Shown here piece after piece: positions 17,004 to 25,553 of a DNA stretch of 64,000 bases. The number at the start of each line of letters is the position of its first letter. The first letter of the stretch is position 1. The position numbers and the translations under genes were made by a program. The stretch covers positions 3,844,001 through 3,908,000 of the forward strand of contig NZ_CP114978.1 of assembly GCF_027498035.1 (NCBI RefSeq). The letters are read 5' to 3'. The notes under the pieces are model-generated. The model was not told the DNA's origin. It saw only the letters and a program-made list of their open reading frames with translations, and did no database searches. This stretch comes from Pseudoxanthomonas sp. GTDB lineage: Bacteria > Pseudomonadota > Gammaproteobacteria > Xanthomonadales > Xanthomonadaceae.

Positions 17004-18473
17004 ATGTGCGGCATCGTCGGAATCGTCGGCAACCAGAATGTTGCCGGGCAACTCTATGACGGCCTGACGGTGCTGCAGCACCGTGGCCAGGATGCCGCGG
17101 GCATCGCCACCGCCGACGGCACGCGCCTGCGCGTGCACAAGGACAACGGCCTGGTGCGCGATGTGTTCAGTGCCAAGGCCATGAGCGTGCTGGAAGGCCG
17201 CGTGGGCATTGCCCACTGCCGCTACCCGACCGCCGGCTCGGAAGGCATGGACGAAGCCCAGCCGTTCTACGTCAACTCGCCCTACGGCATCGCCCTGGCG
17301 CACAACGGCAACCTGATCAACACCGAAGCGCTGCGCCAGGAGGTGTTCGCCACCGACCGCCGCAACATCAACACCGATTCGGACAGCGAAGTCCTGCTGA
17401 ACATCTTCGCCCACGAACTGGACACCCAGCGCGTGCTGTCGCCGGAGGCCGCCCTGCGCGCCGTGGCCGGCGTCAACCGTCGCTGCAAGGGCGGCTATGC
17501 GGTGGTCAGCGTGGTCCTGGGCCTGGGGCTGGTGGCGTTCCGCGACCCGCACGGCATCCGTCCGCTGGTGCTGGGCAAGCGCGAGCACAACGAAGGCACC
17601 GAATACATCGTGGCCTCCGAGTCGGCCGCGCTGGACATCCTGGGCTTCACCCGCATCCGCGACGTCGCCCCGGGCGAAGGCATCGTCATCACCGCGCGCG
17701 GCGAACTGTTCGCCCAGCAGTGCGCCGAGCCGCAGCAGCACGCGCCGTGCATCTTCGAATACGTGTACTTCGCCCGTCCCGACTCGATGATCGACAACGT
17801 GTCGGTGCACAAGGCGCGCATGCGCATGGGCATCAAGCTGGGCGAGAAGATCCTGCGCCTGCGCCCGGACCACGACATCGACACGATCATCCCGATCCCG
17901 GACACCTCGCGCGACGCGGCCTTGGAAATCTCCAACACGCTGGGCGTGAAGTACCGCGAGGGCTTCATCAAGAACCGCTATGTCGGCCGCACCTTCATCA
18001 TGCCCGGCCAGGGCGAGCGGGTGAAATCGGTGCGCCGCAAGCTCAACCCGATCAACCTGGAATTCCGCAACCGGGTGGTGCTGCTGGTGGACGACTCCAT
18101 CGTGCGTGGCACCACCAGCCAGCAGATCGTGCAGATGGCCCGCGATGCGGGCGCACGCAAGGTCTACCTGGCTTCGGCCGCGCCGCCGGTGCGCCACCCG
18201 AACATCTACGGCATCGACATGCCGGCGGTGGACGAGCTGGTCGCCAACGCGCGCAGCGTCGAGGAAATCGAGAAATTCCTCGGCGTGGACTGGCTGATCT
18301 ACCAGGACATCGAAGACCTGGAGGCAGCCGTGCGCGAAGGCAACCGCAACCTGGAGAAGTTCGATTCCTCGTGCTTCGACGGCAACTACGTGACCGGGAT
18401 CGACCCGGGCTATTTCGAGCGCATCCAGCAGTCGCGCTCGGACCAGGCCAAGCTCAAGCGCCGCGCGGTCTGA
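17004..18473 (+). CDS. purF: amidophosphoribosyltransferase
   Basis: 489 aa (E. coli 505). It catalyses the first committed step of purine synthesis, moving the glutamine amide nitrogen to PRPP. The N-terminal nucleophile Cys2 (MCGIVGIVG) starts the glutamine amidotransferase domain (about 2-230, with HRGQDAAGIA, HCRYPTAG and ALAHNGNL). The phosphoribosyltransferase domain carries the PRPP loop VVLLVDDSIVRGTTS (about 355-369). The start is fixed because Cys must follow the initiator Met. It is followed after 12 bases by the DUF1851 gene. Confidence 0.97.
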   Translation: MCGIVGIVGNQNVAGQLYDGLTVLQHRGQDAAGIATADGTRLRVHKDNGLVRDVFSAKAMSVLEGRVGIAHCRYPTAGSEGMDEAQPFYVNSPYGIALAHNGNLINTEALRQEVFATDRRNINTDSDSEVLLNIFAHELDTQRVLSPEAALRAVAGVNRRCKGGYAVVSVVLGLGLVAFRDPHGIRPLVLGKREHNEGTEYIVASESAALDILGFTRIRDVAPGEGIVITARGELFAQQCAEPQQHAPCIFEYVYFARPDSMIDNVSVHKARMRMGIKLGEKILRLRPDHDIDTIIPIPDTSRDAALEISNTLGVKYREGFIKNRYVGRTFIMPGQGERVKSVRRKLNPINLEFRNRVVLLVDDSIVRGTTSQQIVQMARDAGARKVYLASAAPPVRHPNIYGIDMPAVDELVANARSVEEIEKFLGVDWLIYQDIEDLEAAVREGNRNLEKFDSSCFDGNYVTGIDPGYFERIQQSRSDQAKLKRRAV

Positions 18474-18485
18474 TCGCGCCCGACC

Positions 18486-18971
18486 ATGGCGATCACGCTG
18501 GATGAACTGTCTGTCGCGCTCGGTAATGCCGACGGCGACACTTTGCTCGCCGATTGGGCCTGGCTGACTGGCGAAGGCGCGCGGCCGCTGATGCTGACCC
18601 TGGCCGGCGATGCCTTCGTCCAGCTGGTCGGCGAACCCGGCGTGTACCTGCTGGACTGCGCGCAGGGCCTGTTGCAGAAGGTGGCCGACGACGTGCCCGA
18701 GTTCCTGCAGCAGCTGGGCAACGCGGACTTCGTCGCCGATGCGTTCCGCTTTGATCTGGTCGCGCCGCGCATCCGCGAAGGCGCCGCGCTCGATGCCGGT
18801 CAGGTGCTGGGACTGCGCGTGCCGCTGCCGTTGGGCGGGCTGCTGGAAACCGATAACCTTGAACCGGCCGAACTGGCGGCGCACTTCGCCCTGACCGGGC
18901 AGTTGCATGCGCAGGTTGCCGCGCTGGCGCCGGGCCAGGCGGTCACCGATATCTCTTTCGCCACCGAATAA
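18486..18971 (+). CDS. DUF1851-type protein, unknown function
   Basis: 161 aa, soluble and acidic. The layout resembles the DUF1851/Tdi1 C-terminal fold: a central beta-rich part (LMLTLAGDAFVQLVGEPGVYLLD), then an alpha-rich end with PLPLGGLLETDNLEPAELAAHFALTGQLHAQ in short pieces. DUF1851 is used in some type VI immunity proteins, but there is no toxin gene nearby. The position, 12 bases after purF and 23 bases before the ferritin-like gene, suggests a housekeeping role in this operon. Assignment moderate. Confidence 0.6.
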   Translation: MAITLDELSVALGNADGDTLLADWAWLTGEGARPLMLTLAGDAFVQLVGEPGVYLLDCAQGLLQKVADDVPEFLQQLGNADFVADAFRFDLVAPRIREGAALDAGQVLGLRVPLPLGGLLETDNLEPAELAAHFALTGQLHAQVAALAPGQAVTDISFATE

Positions 18972-18994
18972 CGCGCGCGTTGCGCGGCGATGCC

Positions 18995-19816
18995 ATGACG
19001 TCCCTCTATGAAGCCGCGCGCCAGTGCCTGGCCGCCGCCGATCCTGCTGAGAAGGTCGCACTGACCCAGCGTTATGCCGCCGCGTTCGCGCGTGGCGAAC
19101 TGGCAATGCCAACCGATGCGCCGCCGGAGCCGATCCGCATGCCCGGTCGTCCTGTGCGTCCGCAGTTGGTTCACCAGCGCGAGCTGCGCAAGCGCGGCCT
19201 GGGCAGCGTGGAGGGGCGCGCGGCCTTCATTCATGCCATCGCCCATATCGAACTCAACGCGATCGACCTGGCCTGGGATGCGGTCTACCGCTTCCGCGAT
19301 GCACCGGCGCCGTACCAGGCCGACTGGGTCAGCTGCGCTGAAGACGAGTCGCGCCACTTCATGCTGCTACGCACGCGGTTGCAGTCGCTGGGCTACGACT
19401 ACGGCGATTTCAACGCGCACAACGGCCTGTGGGACATGTGCGAGAAGACCGCGCACGACGGCCTGGCGCGCATGGCGCTGGTGCCGCGCGTGCTGGAAGC
19501 GCGCGGCCTGGATGTGACGCCGGGCATGATCGAGAAACTCACTGCGCTGGGCGACACCGAGACGGTGGAGATCCTGGAAGTGATCCTGCGCGAAGAAGTT
19601 GCGCACGTCGCCGCCGGTTCACGCTGGTATCGCTGGTACTGCGCGCGCGAAGGCGTCGAGCCGCGCTCGCGTTTCCTGGCGCTGCTGCGCGAATACGCTG
19701 GGCCTTACCTGCGCGGCCCGTTCAACATTCAGGCGCGGCTGCTGGCTGGCTTCGAGCAGGAAGAGCTGGATGCGCTGGCCCAGCTCGAGCCACCGCCGCG
19801 CCTGCAGACTGTGTAG
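18995..19816 (+). CDS. DUF455 ferritin-like protein
   Basis: 273 aa, matching the DUF455 family, whose four-helix ferritin-like core is expected to bind a di-iron site. Candidate ligands are Glu in IAHIELNAIDLAWD, Glu and His in CAEDESRHFMLL, and Glu-Glu-His in LREEVAHVAAG. RPQLVHQRELRKRGLGS near residue 45 is also typical. Physiological substrate unknown. The chosen ATG at 18995 (MTSLYEAA) is preferred to an upstream in-frame TTG at 18980. The TAG stop at 19814-19816 is part of the GTAG head of the following repeat. Confidence 0.75.
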   Translation: MTSLYEAARQCLAAADPAEKVALTQRYAAAFARGELAMPTDAPPEPIRMPGRPVRPQLVHQRELRKRGLGSVEGRAAFIHAIAHIELNAIDLAWDAVYRFRDAPAPYQADWVSCAEDESRHFMLLRTRLQSLGYDYGDFNAHNGLWDMCEKTAHDGLARMALVPRVLEARGLDVTPGMIEKLTALGDTETVEILEVILREEVAHVAAGSRWYRWYCAREGVEPRSRFLALLREYAGPYLRGPFNIQARLLAGFEQEELDALAQLEPPPRLQTV

Positions 19817-19878
19817 AGCCGAGCTTGCTCGGCTTGGGACGTGCCGGGAAAGCCTCAGCCGAGCAAGCTCGGCTCTAC
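19813..19878. repeat. GTAG-headed REP pair (SMAG-like), inverted
   Basis: Two 22-base arms, 19813-19834 and 19857-19878, are exact reverse complements; each is itself a hairpin (GCCGAGC-TT-GCTCGGC type). The left arm begins GTAG and the right ends CTAC, as in the GTAG repeats of Stenotrophomonas. It lies between convergent DUF455 and lpxH genes and probably works as a two-way terminator. Its first TAG is the DUF455 stop and its last base touches the lpxH stop codon. Confidence 0.85.
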
Positions 19879-20619
19879 TTAAAGCGGCAGCGACTGCAGT
19901 TCGAAACCTTCGGCGGTCATGCGCAGCACCGATCCCTGTTCGTACCAGTCGCCCAGCACGATGCGGGTGCAGGTAGTGCCGCCGGCAGTGAGTTCGTGCA
20001 CGGCCGGGCGATGGGTGTGGCCGTGGATCATGCGGTCGACGCCGTAGCGCACGAACGTGGCTTCCACCTCGGCGGGGGTCACGTCGGTCAGCGTTTCGAA
20101 CTTGGCGTTGTCGCCCTTCATGCCGCCCTGGTGCGCGGCGCTGGCAGCACGCGCCTGTGCGGCGAACGCAATGCGCGCGGCCAGCGGCTGGGACAGCATG
20201 TAGGCCTGCCAGGCCGGGTCGCGGGTCTGCGCACGCACGGCCTGGTAGGCCACGTCGGAGGTGCACAGCAGATCACCGTGACCGATCAGCGTGGGCTTGC
20301 CGTACAGCACCACCACCGCCGGGTCCGGCAGGATCCGCATGCCGCAGCGCTGGGCGTAGTCGGTGCCGACCAGGAAGTCGCGATTGCCGCGGATGAAGAA
20401 CACCGGCACGCCGGCATCGCTGACCGCGCGGATGCCCTGCGCAACCTGGGTGGCCAGTTCGGACGGGTCGTCATCGCCGACCCAGGCCTCGAACAGGTCG
20501 CCCAGGATGTACAGCGCCTCGGCGCTGATGGCCTCGCGCTGCAGGAATTCCAGGAACAGGGTGGTGATGGCCGGGCGCGCGGCGTCCAGGTGCAGGTCGG
20601 AGATGAACAGCGTGGTCAT
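19879..20619 (-). CDS. lpxH: UDP-2,3-diacylglucosamine diphosphatase
   Basis: 246 aa (E. coli 240). It releases UMP from UDP-2,3-diacylglucosamine to give lipid X in lipid A synthesis, at the inner-membrane surface. It is a calcineurin-like metallophosphoesterase: SDLHL at residues 7-11, LGDLFEAW with the bridging Asp, GNRDFLVG with the Asn-Arg-Asp triad, GHGDLL, and HGHTHRP near residue 195. The ATG at 20619 (MTTLFISDLHLD) is chosen over longer in-frame extensions that run into gltX's upstream region. Confidence 0.94.
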   Translation of the reverse strand: MTTLFISDLHLDAARPAITTLFLEFLQREAISAEALYILGDLFEAWVGDDDPSELATQVAQGIRAVSDAGVPVFFIRGNRDFLVGTDYAQRCGMRILPDPAVVVLYGKPTLIGHGDLLCTSDVAYQAVRAQTRDPAWQAYMLSQPLAARIAFAAQARAASAAHQGGMKGDNAKFETLTDVTPAEVEATFVRYGVDRMIHGHTHRPAVHELTAGGTTCTRIVLGDWYEQGSVLRMTAEGFELQSLPL

Positions 20620-20745
20620 GCGTAAATGATAGCGGGCGGCGCGTGCGAGGGCGTTGGCCGGCCCTGAATGGCCGTGTGCGGCGCGATCCCGTACCCGGTC
20701 GCAACGGGTAAAATTGGCCGATTCCAACGTCTTTCCGGGCCTTCC

Positions 20746-22152
20746 ATGACCTGCCGTACCCGCTTCGCCCCCAGTCCCACCGGTTACCTGCATATCGGCG
20801 GCGCCCGCACCGCGCTGTACTGCTGGCTGGAGGCGCGTCACCGCGGCGGCGAGTTCGTGCTGCGCATCGAAGACACCGACCGCGAGCGCAGCACCCAGGC
20901 GGCCATCGACGCGATCCTGGAGGCGATGGACTGGCTGGGCCTGGACTACAACGAAGGCCCCATCTACCAGACCCACCGCGTGGCCCGCTACAAGGAAGTG
21001 GCTGAGCAGCTGGTCGCCGACGGCAAGGCCTATTACGCCTACGAAACCCGCGCCGAGCTGGACGCTATGCGCGAAGCCGCCATGGCCAAGCAGGAAAAGC
21101 CGCGCTACAACGGCGCCGCCCGCGAGCAGCAGCTGCCGTACCGCGACGATCCCAACCGCGTGATTCGCTTCAAGAATCCGATCGGCGGCACGGTCGTGTT
21201 CGATGACCTGATCAAGGGTCCGATCGAGATCGCCAATGCCGAACTGGACGACATGGTGATCTTCCGCCCGGACGGCTACCCCACCTACAACTTCGCGGTG
21301 GTGGTGGACGACATGGACATGGGCATCACCGAGGTCATCCGCGGCGACGACCACATCAACAACACCCCGCGCCAGATCAACATCTACGAAGCGCTGGGCG
21401 CGGCCGTGCCGAAGTTCGCGCACATGCCGATGATCCTGGACGAGCAGGGCGCCAAGCTGTCCAAGCGCACCGGTGCCGCCGATGTCATGCAGTACAAGGA
21501 CGCCGGCTACCTGCCGCATGCGCTGATCAACTACCTCGCGCGCCTGGGCTGGTCGCATGGCGACCAGGAGCTGTTCTCACGCCAGGAGCTGATCGACCTG
21601 TTCGACGTCAAGGACGTCAACTCCAAGGCCGCGCGCATCGACATGGCCAAGCTGGGCTGGGTCAACCAGCATTACCTGAAGACTGACGCGCCGGAATCCA
21701 TCGCCCCGCAGCTGGTCTATCAGCTGGAAAAACTGGGCGTGGACCTGGCCGCCGGCCCGGCCCCGGCCGATGTGGTGATCGCCCTGCGCGAACGCGTGCA
21801 GACCTTGAAGGAAATGGCCGAAAAAGCCGTGGTCTGGTACCAGCCGCTGACCGAGTACGACGAAGCTGCCGTGGCCAAGCACCTGAAGGCCACAGCGACC
21901 GCGCCGCTGGCCAAGGCCCGCGAACTGCTGGCCGCTGCCAGCGACTGGACGGTCGAAGGCGTGTCCGCGGCCCTGCACGACGCCGCCGCGGCGCTGGAGC
22001 TGGGCATGGGCAAGGTCGCCCAGCCGCTGCGCGTGGCCATCACCGGCACCCAGGTCAGTCCCGACATTTCCCAGACCGTGTACCTGGCCGGCCGCGACGA
22101 AGCCTTGAAACGCATCGACGCAGCGCTTATCAAGGCTTCCAACGCGGCCTGA
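20746..22152 (+). CDS. gltX: glutamyl-tRNA synthetase
   Basis: 468 aa class I synthetase that charges tRNA-Glu. The HIGH motif (YLHIGGAR, residues 14-21) and KLSKR (237-241) are both intact. The C-terminal helical anticodon-binding domain runs from about 330 and ends with AITGTQVSPDISQTVYLAG. The start at 20746 gives the usual MTCRTRFAPSPTG; a TAAAAT 32 bases upstream may be the -10. The zur gene follows after 17 bases, behind AGGAG. Confidence 0.97.
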   Translation: MTCRTRFAPSPTGYLHIGGARTALYCWLEARHRGGEFVLRIEDTDRERSTQAAIDAILEAMDWLGLDYNEGPIYQTHRVARYKEVAEQLVADGKAYYAYETRAELDAMREAAMAKQEKPRYNGAAREQQLPYRDDPNRVIRFKNPIGGTVVFDDLIKGPIEIANAELDDMVIFRPDGYPTYNFAVVVDDMDMGITEVIRGDDHINNTPRQINIYEALGAAVPKFAHMPMILDEQGAKLSKRTGAADVMQYKDAGYLPHALINYLARLGWSHGDQELFSRQELIDLFDVKDVNSKAARIDMAKLGWVNQHYLKTDAPESIAPQLVYQLEKLGVDLAAGPAPADVVIALRERVQTLKEMAEKAVVWYQPLTEYDEAAVAKHLKATATAPLAKARELLAAASDWTVEGVSAALHDAAAALELGMGKVAQPLRVAITGTQVSPDISQTVYLAGRDEALKRIDAALIKASNAA

Positions 22153-22169
22153 AGTCCAGGAGTACGCCC

Positions 22170-22655
22170 ATGTCCAGCAAGCACGCCTGCATCGATCCCC
22201 ACCACCACGTACACAGCGCCGACGCGTTCGTGCACGCGGTGGAACATGCCTGCACCGAGCGCGGCCTGCGCCTGACGCCGATCCGCGCGCGGGTGCTGCA
22301 GCTGATCGCCGAGGCTGGCAAGCCGATCAAGGCCTACGAACTGCTGGACCTGGTGCGTGCTTCCAAGGGCGTGGGTGCCGATGCACCGCCGACGGTGTAC
22401 CGGGCGCTGGATTTCCTGATGGCCAATGGCTTCGTGCACAAGCTCGAGTCGGTCAATGCCTTCGTCGCCTGCCACCATCCGAACAGCGCGGCCCATTCGG
22501 TGCCGTTCCTGATCTGCGACCGCTGCCATTCGGCGGTGGAACTGGAAGACCGCGCCGTGGTCGACCAGCTCGAAGCGCGGGCCAAGGCACTGGGCTTCCA
22601 GCCGCAGGCGCAGACGCTGGAAGTACACGGGTTGTGCGCGCGCTGCGCAGCCTGA
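22170..22655 (+). CDS. zur: Fur-family zinc uptake regulator Zur
   Basis: 161 aa. The N-terminus has an extra Cys/His-rich extension (C7, HHHVH 11-15). The winged helix spans about 22-90 (LTPIRARVLQLIAEAGKPIKAYELLD in two stretches, PPTVYRALDFLMANGFVHKLES). The C-terminal dimerisation and zinc domain has structural pairs Cys116/Cys119 (ICDRC) and Cys156/Cys159 (LCARC). The layout fits Zur rather than Fur, with the CHHP start of the regulatory domain. It sits 17 bases after gltX, so it is probably co-transcribed. A near-perfect Zur box occurs in this window at 29436-29448, before a zinc-type TonB receptor. Confidence 0.88.
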   Translation: MSSKHACIDPHHHVHSADAFVHAVEHACTERGLRLTPIRARVLQLIAEAGKPIKAYELLDLVRASKGVGADAPPTVYRALDFLMANGFVHKLESVNAFVACHHPNSAAHSVPFLICDRCHSAVELEDRAVVDQLEARAKALGFQPQAQTLEVHGLCARCAA

Positions 22656-22795
22656 GCCAGCACCGCAATTGACGGCGTATGCCGGTCGCGGGCCAGCCTC
22701 GCGTGATCCTGTTTCCACGCGAACCGGCAACGACGACCTGCGCCGCCGCCGATCCGACAGCTCAAGGAAATCTGTTCTGGAAGACCGGTGCGTGC

Positions 22796-23152
22796 CTAGT
22801 GTTGCAGGGCCAGCATCGTGTTTTCCTGGCGAGGCTGCTCGGGGATATCCGAAAAGCTGAAAAGCGTATTTCCAAGCAGCACGGGTAGTGATTCGCGAAA
22901 CCGGCGATAGCGTTCTTCGTTGTCGAAAACGACCGGATCTTCATCCGTGACCCGCTGCATCGAGAGGGAAGTCAGCATGCTCATGCTCCGGATTTCCTTC
23001 TGGGAAAGGTCCCCTTCCACCGCGCGAACCATTGGGTGCCGCGCATGGAAGAAATAATCCAGATCGGATGAAGAGCCGGTGATTGGAAGGCCCGTTTCCG
23101 GGTGGGGTTCCAGGACAAAAACGGGCGCGCTGCGAGGCCGCATGCAGGCCAT
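22796..23152 (-). CDS. orphan protein of unknown function, lower GC
   Basis: 118 aa from the ATG at 23152. I recognise no family. The product is soluble and polar (ETGLPITGSSSDLDYFFHARHP, EGDLSQKEIRSMSMLTSL, DEDPVVFDNEERYRRF in short pieces). It starts with a CMAC pair that may bind metal. The frame stays open upstream to 23524, inside the hydrolase gene, and there contains a second pair (CVEC), so a longer protein with two CxxC pairs is possible; however, no ATG, GTG or TTG with a ribosome site is found between 23203 and the hydrolase stop. Base composition (visibly more A+T than its neighbours) suggests acquisition from elsewhere. Confidence 0.5.
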   Translation of the reverse strand: MACMRPRSAPVFVLEPHPETGLPITGSSSDLDYFFHARHPMVRAVEGDLSQKEIRSMSMLTSLSMQRVTDEDPVVFDNEERYRRFRESLPVLLGNTLFSFSDIPEQPRQENTMLALQH

Positions 23153-23327
23153 GCAATCGGGCCATGCCGTCGACCCACCTGGTTGCCTGAGATGGGCACG
23201 CACGCGTGAATCGCATTCAACGCAGGGGTGCCGCAGCGCGCGGGAGTTGCGCGCCGGCTGGACCGATGTTCGCGCCGCGAGGCGACGCGAACGCCGGTGC
23301 CGTTCGTGCAGCAGATCCTGCGCCGAC

Positions 23328-24143
23328 TCAGCCCCCCTGGAACTCCGGCGAGACGATTTCCGTATCGATGCCGGCGGCTTCAAGAATCGCCAGTGCCACG
23401 CGGTTGGACCTGGATACCGGCGAGGCATGGCTTGCGCCCAGCGACACGACCTGCGCGCCGATGCGGCGGGCTGTTGCGGCCTGGAGTTGCGGTGCGACCA
23501 TTCGGTCCTGGCGCGAGATGACATACCAGCTTGGATGCGTGTGCCAGGCGGCGCGGGTCACCGGCTGGGCCAGTGCATCTTCATGCAGGGGAAGCTGCTG
23601 CGCATACAGCGCATGGACCTGCTTCTTGCCAAGGTCCTGTGCGTAATCGGTGGCCATCGTGGTTTCGTCCAGGGAAACCAGGCCATCCTGTTTCCGTGCG
23701 TCCACTGATCCCGCCGTCGCCGGATAGGCGAGGTTCTGCTGGGTCGTGGTTTCGCCGCTATCCGGTGCAGTTGCGGCCACGTAGACCAGTGCGCTGACCT
23801 TGGGGTCGTTGCCGGCCTCGGTGATCACCGTGCCACCCCAGGAATGGCCGACCAGGATGACCTTGCCCGGTGCGGCGGCGATGGCACGGCGCGTGGCTTC
23901 GACATCGCCTTCAAGCGTGACCATGTCGTTGTCGACGGCCACGCCGTTGACGCCCCAGGCCCGCAGTCGACGCACGACCCCATCCCAGCTGGCCGGACTT
24001 TCGAATGCACCATGCACCAGGATGACGGTGGGCGCGTCGGGGTCGATGGCAGGCTGGCGCGCAGTGGCTGCCATGGGGAATGCAGCGGCGAGGAAAAGCG
24101 TTGCCAGCAGCGCACTGCTGCGGGCCGAAGTACTGGGTTTCAT
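23328..24143 (-). CDS. secreted alpha/beta hydrolase
   Basis: 271 aa. A Sec signal peptide (cleaved near AATARQP, about residue 28) leads into an alpha/beta hydrolase domain: VILVHGAFESPASWDGV (oxyanion strand, about 40-56) and the nucleophile elbow GHSWGG. The catalytic His is probably in GASHASPVSR near the end. It is close to the esterase subfamily of small-ester hydrolases, with no clear substrate. No ribosome site is obvious before the ATG at 24143, and the gene follows a 469-base gap. Confidence 0.85.
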   Translation of the reverse strand: MKPSTSARSSALLATLFLAAAFPMAATARQPAIDPDAPTVILVHGAFESPASWDGVVRRLRAWGVNGVAVDNDMVTLEGDVEATRRAIAAAPGKVILVGHSWGGTVITEAGNDPKVSALVYVAATAPDSGETTTQQNLAYPATAGSVDARKQDGLVSLDETTMATDYAQDLGKKQVHALYAQQLPLHEDALAQPVTRAAWHTHPSWYVISRQDRMVAPQLQAATARRIGAQVVSLGASHASPVSRSNRVALAILEAAGIDTEIVSPEFQGG

Positions 24144-24612
24144 GTCGTGGTGTCCAGTCGTGGGTCGGCCCCGACGTCATGCGGGGCCAATCGTGGGGTC
24201 AAATCGAAACGAGGTGGTTGCAGCGTCTGCCTGCACGCCCGAAGCACGCGTCGGGCCGCCGCGTGGTGTCTGGAATGCACGGGACGATGGCCAATGCCAC
24301 GGCCCGGCGTCGCGGCAGACGCAGATCCGGAAGTGAAGTGGCCGTCCTGCGACGACGGCGCGTGGCGCCGCGTCCGTTATTTGCAGGAAGCGTCAGGGAG
24401 CATGGAGGGCAGCGTCCGCCTGCGGCATTGGGACACGGGTGGTCCGGCGGGTGGTGTCGGGTGAAGCCATGCGATTCCTGCAACGTGCTGAGCTGCCTGG
24501 GGCAGGGCTCGCACCTTAGGCCTGGTCACGCGCGAGATAAATCGTCGTAACGCATCATCATTGCAAACGTGGCATTTGGAATGACGCGCACGCGCTTCAG
24601 TCGCGCGGACCT
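24144..24612. other. 469-base gap with no recognised gene
   Basis: Between the hydrolase start and the LysR stop I see no plausible coding frame, RNA gene or strong hairpin. Short frames are present on both strands but have none of the composition of real genes here. It must contain the hydrolase promoter. Confidence 0.5.
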
Positions 24613-25494
24613 TCAGCCGAACGCATCCACGACAAAATCCAGGAAGCTCCGCAGTTTCGGGGTGACGCGTCGGTCCGGTGCGTACAGCACGTGCAGCGGG
24701 CGGGTGGGGACCTTGTACTCGGGAATGATCGGCTGCAGGCGGCCATCGGCCAGTGCATCGCGGACCAGTTCCAGCGGCTGCAGCAGCACGCCCAGGCCAG
24801 AGAGGCCGGCAAACAGCAGTGGCTCGCCATGGTCGACCATCAGTCGGCTGCAGACCGGGACCGTGACGCGTCCCTCGGGGCCATCGAAGCTCCAATGGGT
24901 GCGCAGCTCGTTGTGGGTGAATCCCAGGCAGTCGTGCTGCTGGAGATCCAGCGGTGAATGGATCGGGGCATGACTGGCGAGATACGCCGGGGTCGCGCAC
25001 AGCACCAGTTCGAAAGGCGCCAGCTGGCGGGCGATCAGGCTGCTGTCTGACAACTTGCCGAATCGAAAGGCGACGTCATAGCCCTCATCGACCAGGTCGA
25101 CCGCACGATTGGTCAGGGTGAGTTCGACTTCGACCTTTGGGTACAGCTTCAGGTACTCGGGCAGCTTGAGCGCAAGGGTGCGCATGCCGAAATTCACCGG
25201 CGCATTGATCCGCAGCTTTCCCGATGGCACGGACCGTGTTTCGGCCGCCAGGTTTTCTGCGGCATCCAGCTCGGCCAGGATGATCCGCGCGTGCTCGTAG
25301 AACGCACGGCCAAAGTCGGTGACGCTCTGCCGCCGGGTGGTGCGCGATATCAGGCGCACGCCAAGCCGCGTCTCCAGGCTCTGGACGTGCTTGCCCACGA
25401 GCTGGGACGACATGTTCAGTGCATCCCCCGCGGCGCTGAAGGATCCAAGATCCACGGCCTTGACGAACACTGCGAGGCTGGTAAGGCGGTCCAT
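24613..25494 (-). CDS. LysR-family transcriptional regulator
   Basis: 293 aa. The N-terminal winged helix-turn-helix (about 1-60: MDRLTSLAVFVKAVDLGSFS, LVGKHVQSLETRLGVRLISRTTRR) is followed by the substrate-binding domain (90-290, LRINAPVNFGMRTL, VDEGYDVAFRFG, HDCLGFTHNE). The style resembles the large subgroup that controls aromatic or drug-efflux genes. It lies 59 bases downstream of the MFS gene on the same strand, so the MFS transporter is a plausible target. No ligand can be named. Confidence 0.9.
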   Translation of the reverse strand: MDRLTSLAVFVKAVDLGSFSAAGDALNMSSQLVGKHVQSLETRLGVRLISRTTRRQSVTDFGRAFYEHARIILAELDAAENLAAETRSVPSGKLRINAPVNFGMRTLALKLPEYLKLYPKVEVELTLTNRAVDLVDEGYDVAFRFGKLSDSSLIARQLAPFELVLCATPAYLASHAPIHSPLDLQQHDCLGFTHNELRTHWSFDGPEGRVTVPVCSRLMVDHGEPLLFAGLSGLGVLLQPLELVRDALADGRLQPIIPEYKVPTRPLHVLYAPDRRVTPKLRSFLDFVVDAFG

Positions 25495-25553
25495 GTGCAG
25501 CAGCCGGTTTCAGGTGCCGGACATCGTAGCGATTCACCAGGCCGGCGGCTGCA

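Noticed and set aside
18486..18971. DUF1851 gene as a type VI immunity protein
   Set aside because: No toxin, VgrG or T6SS gene is nearby, and it is embedded in the purF operon.
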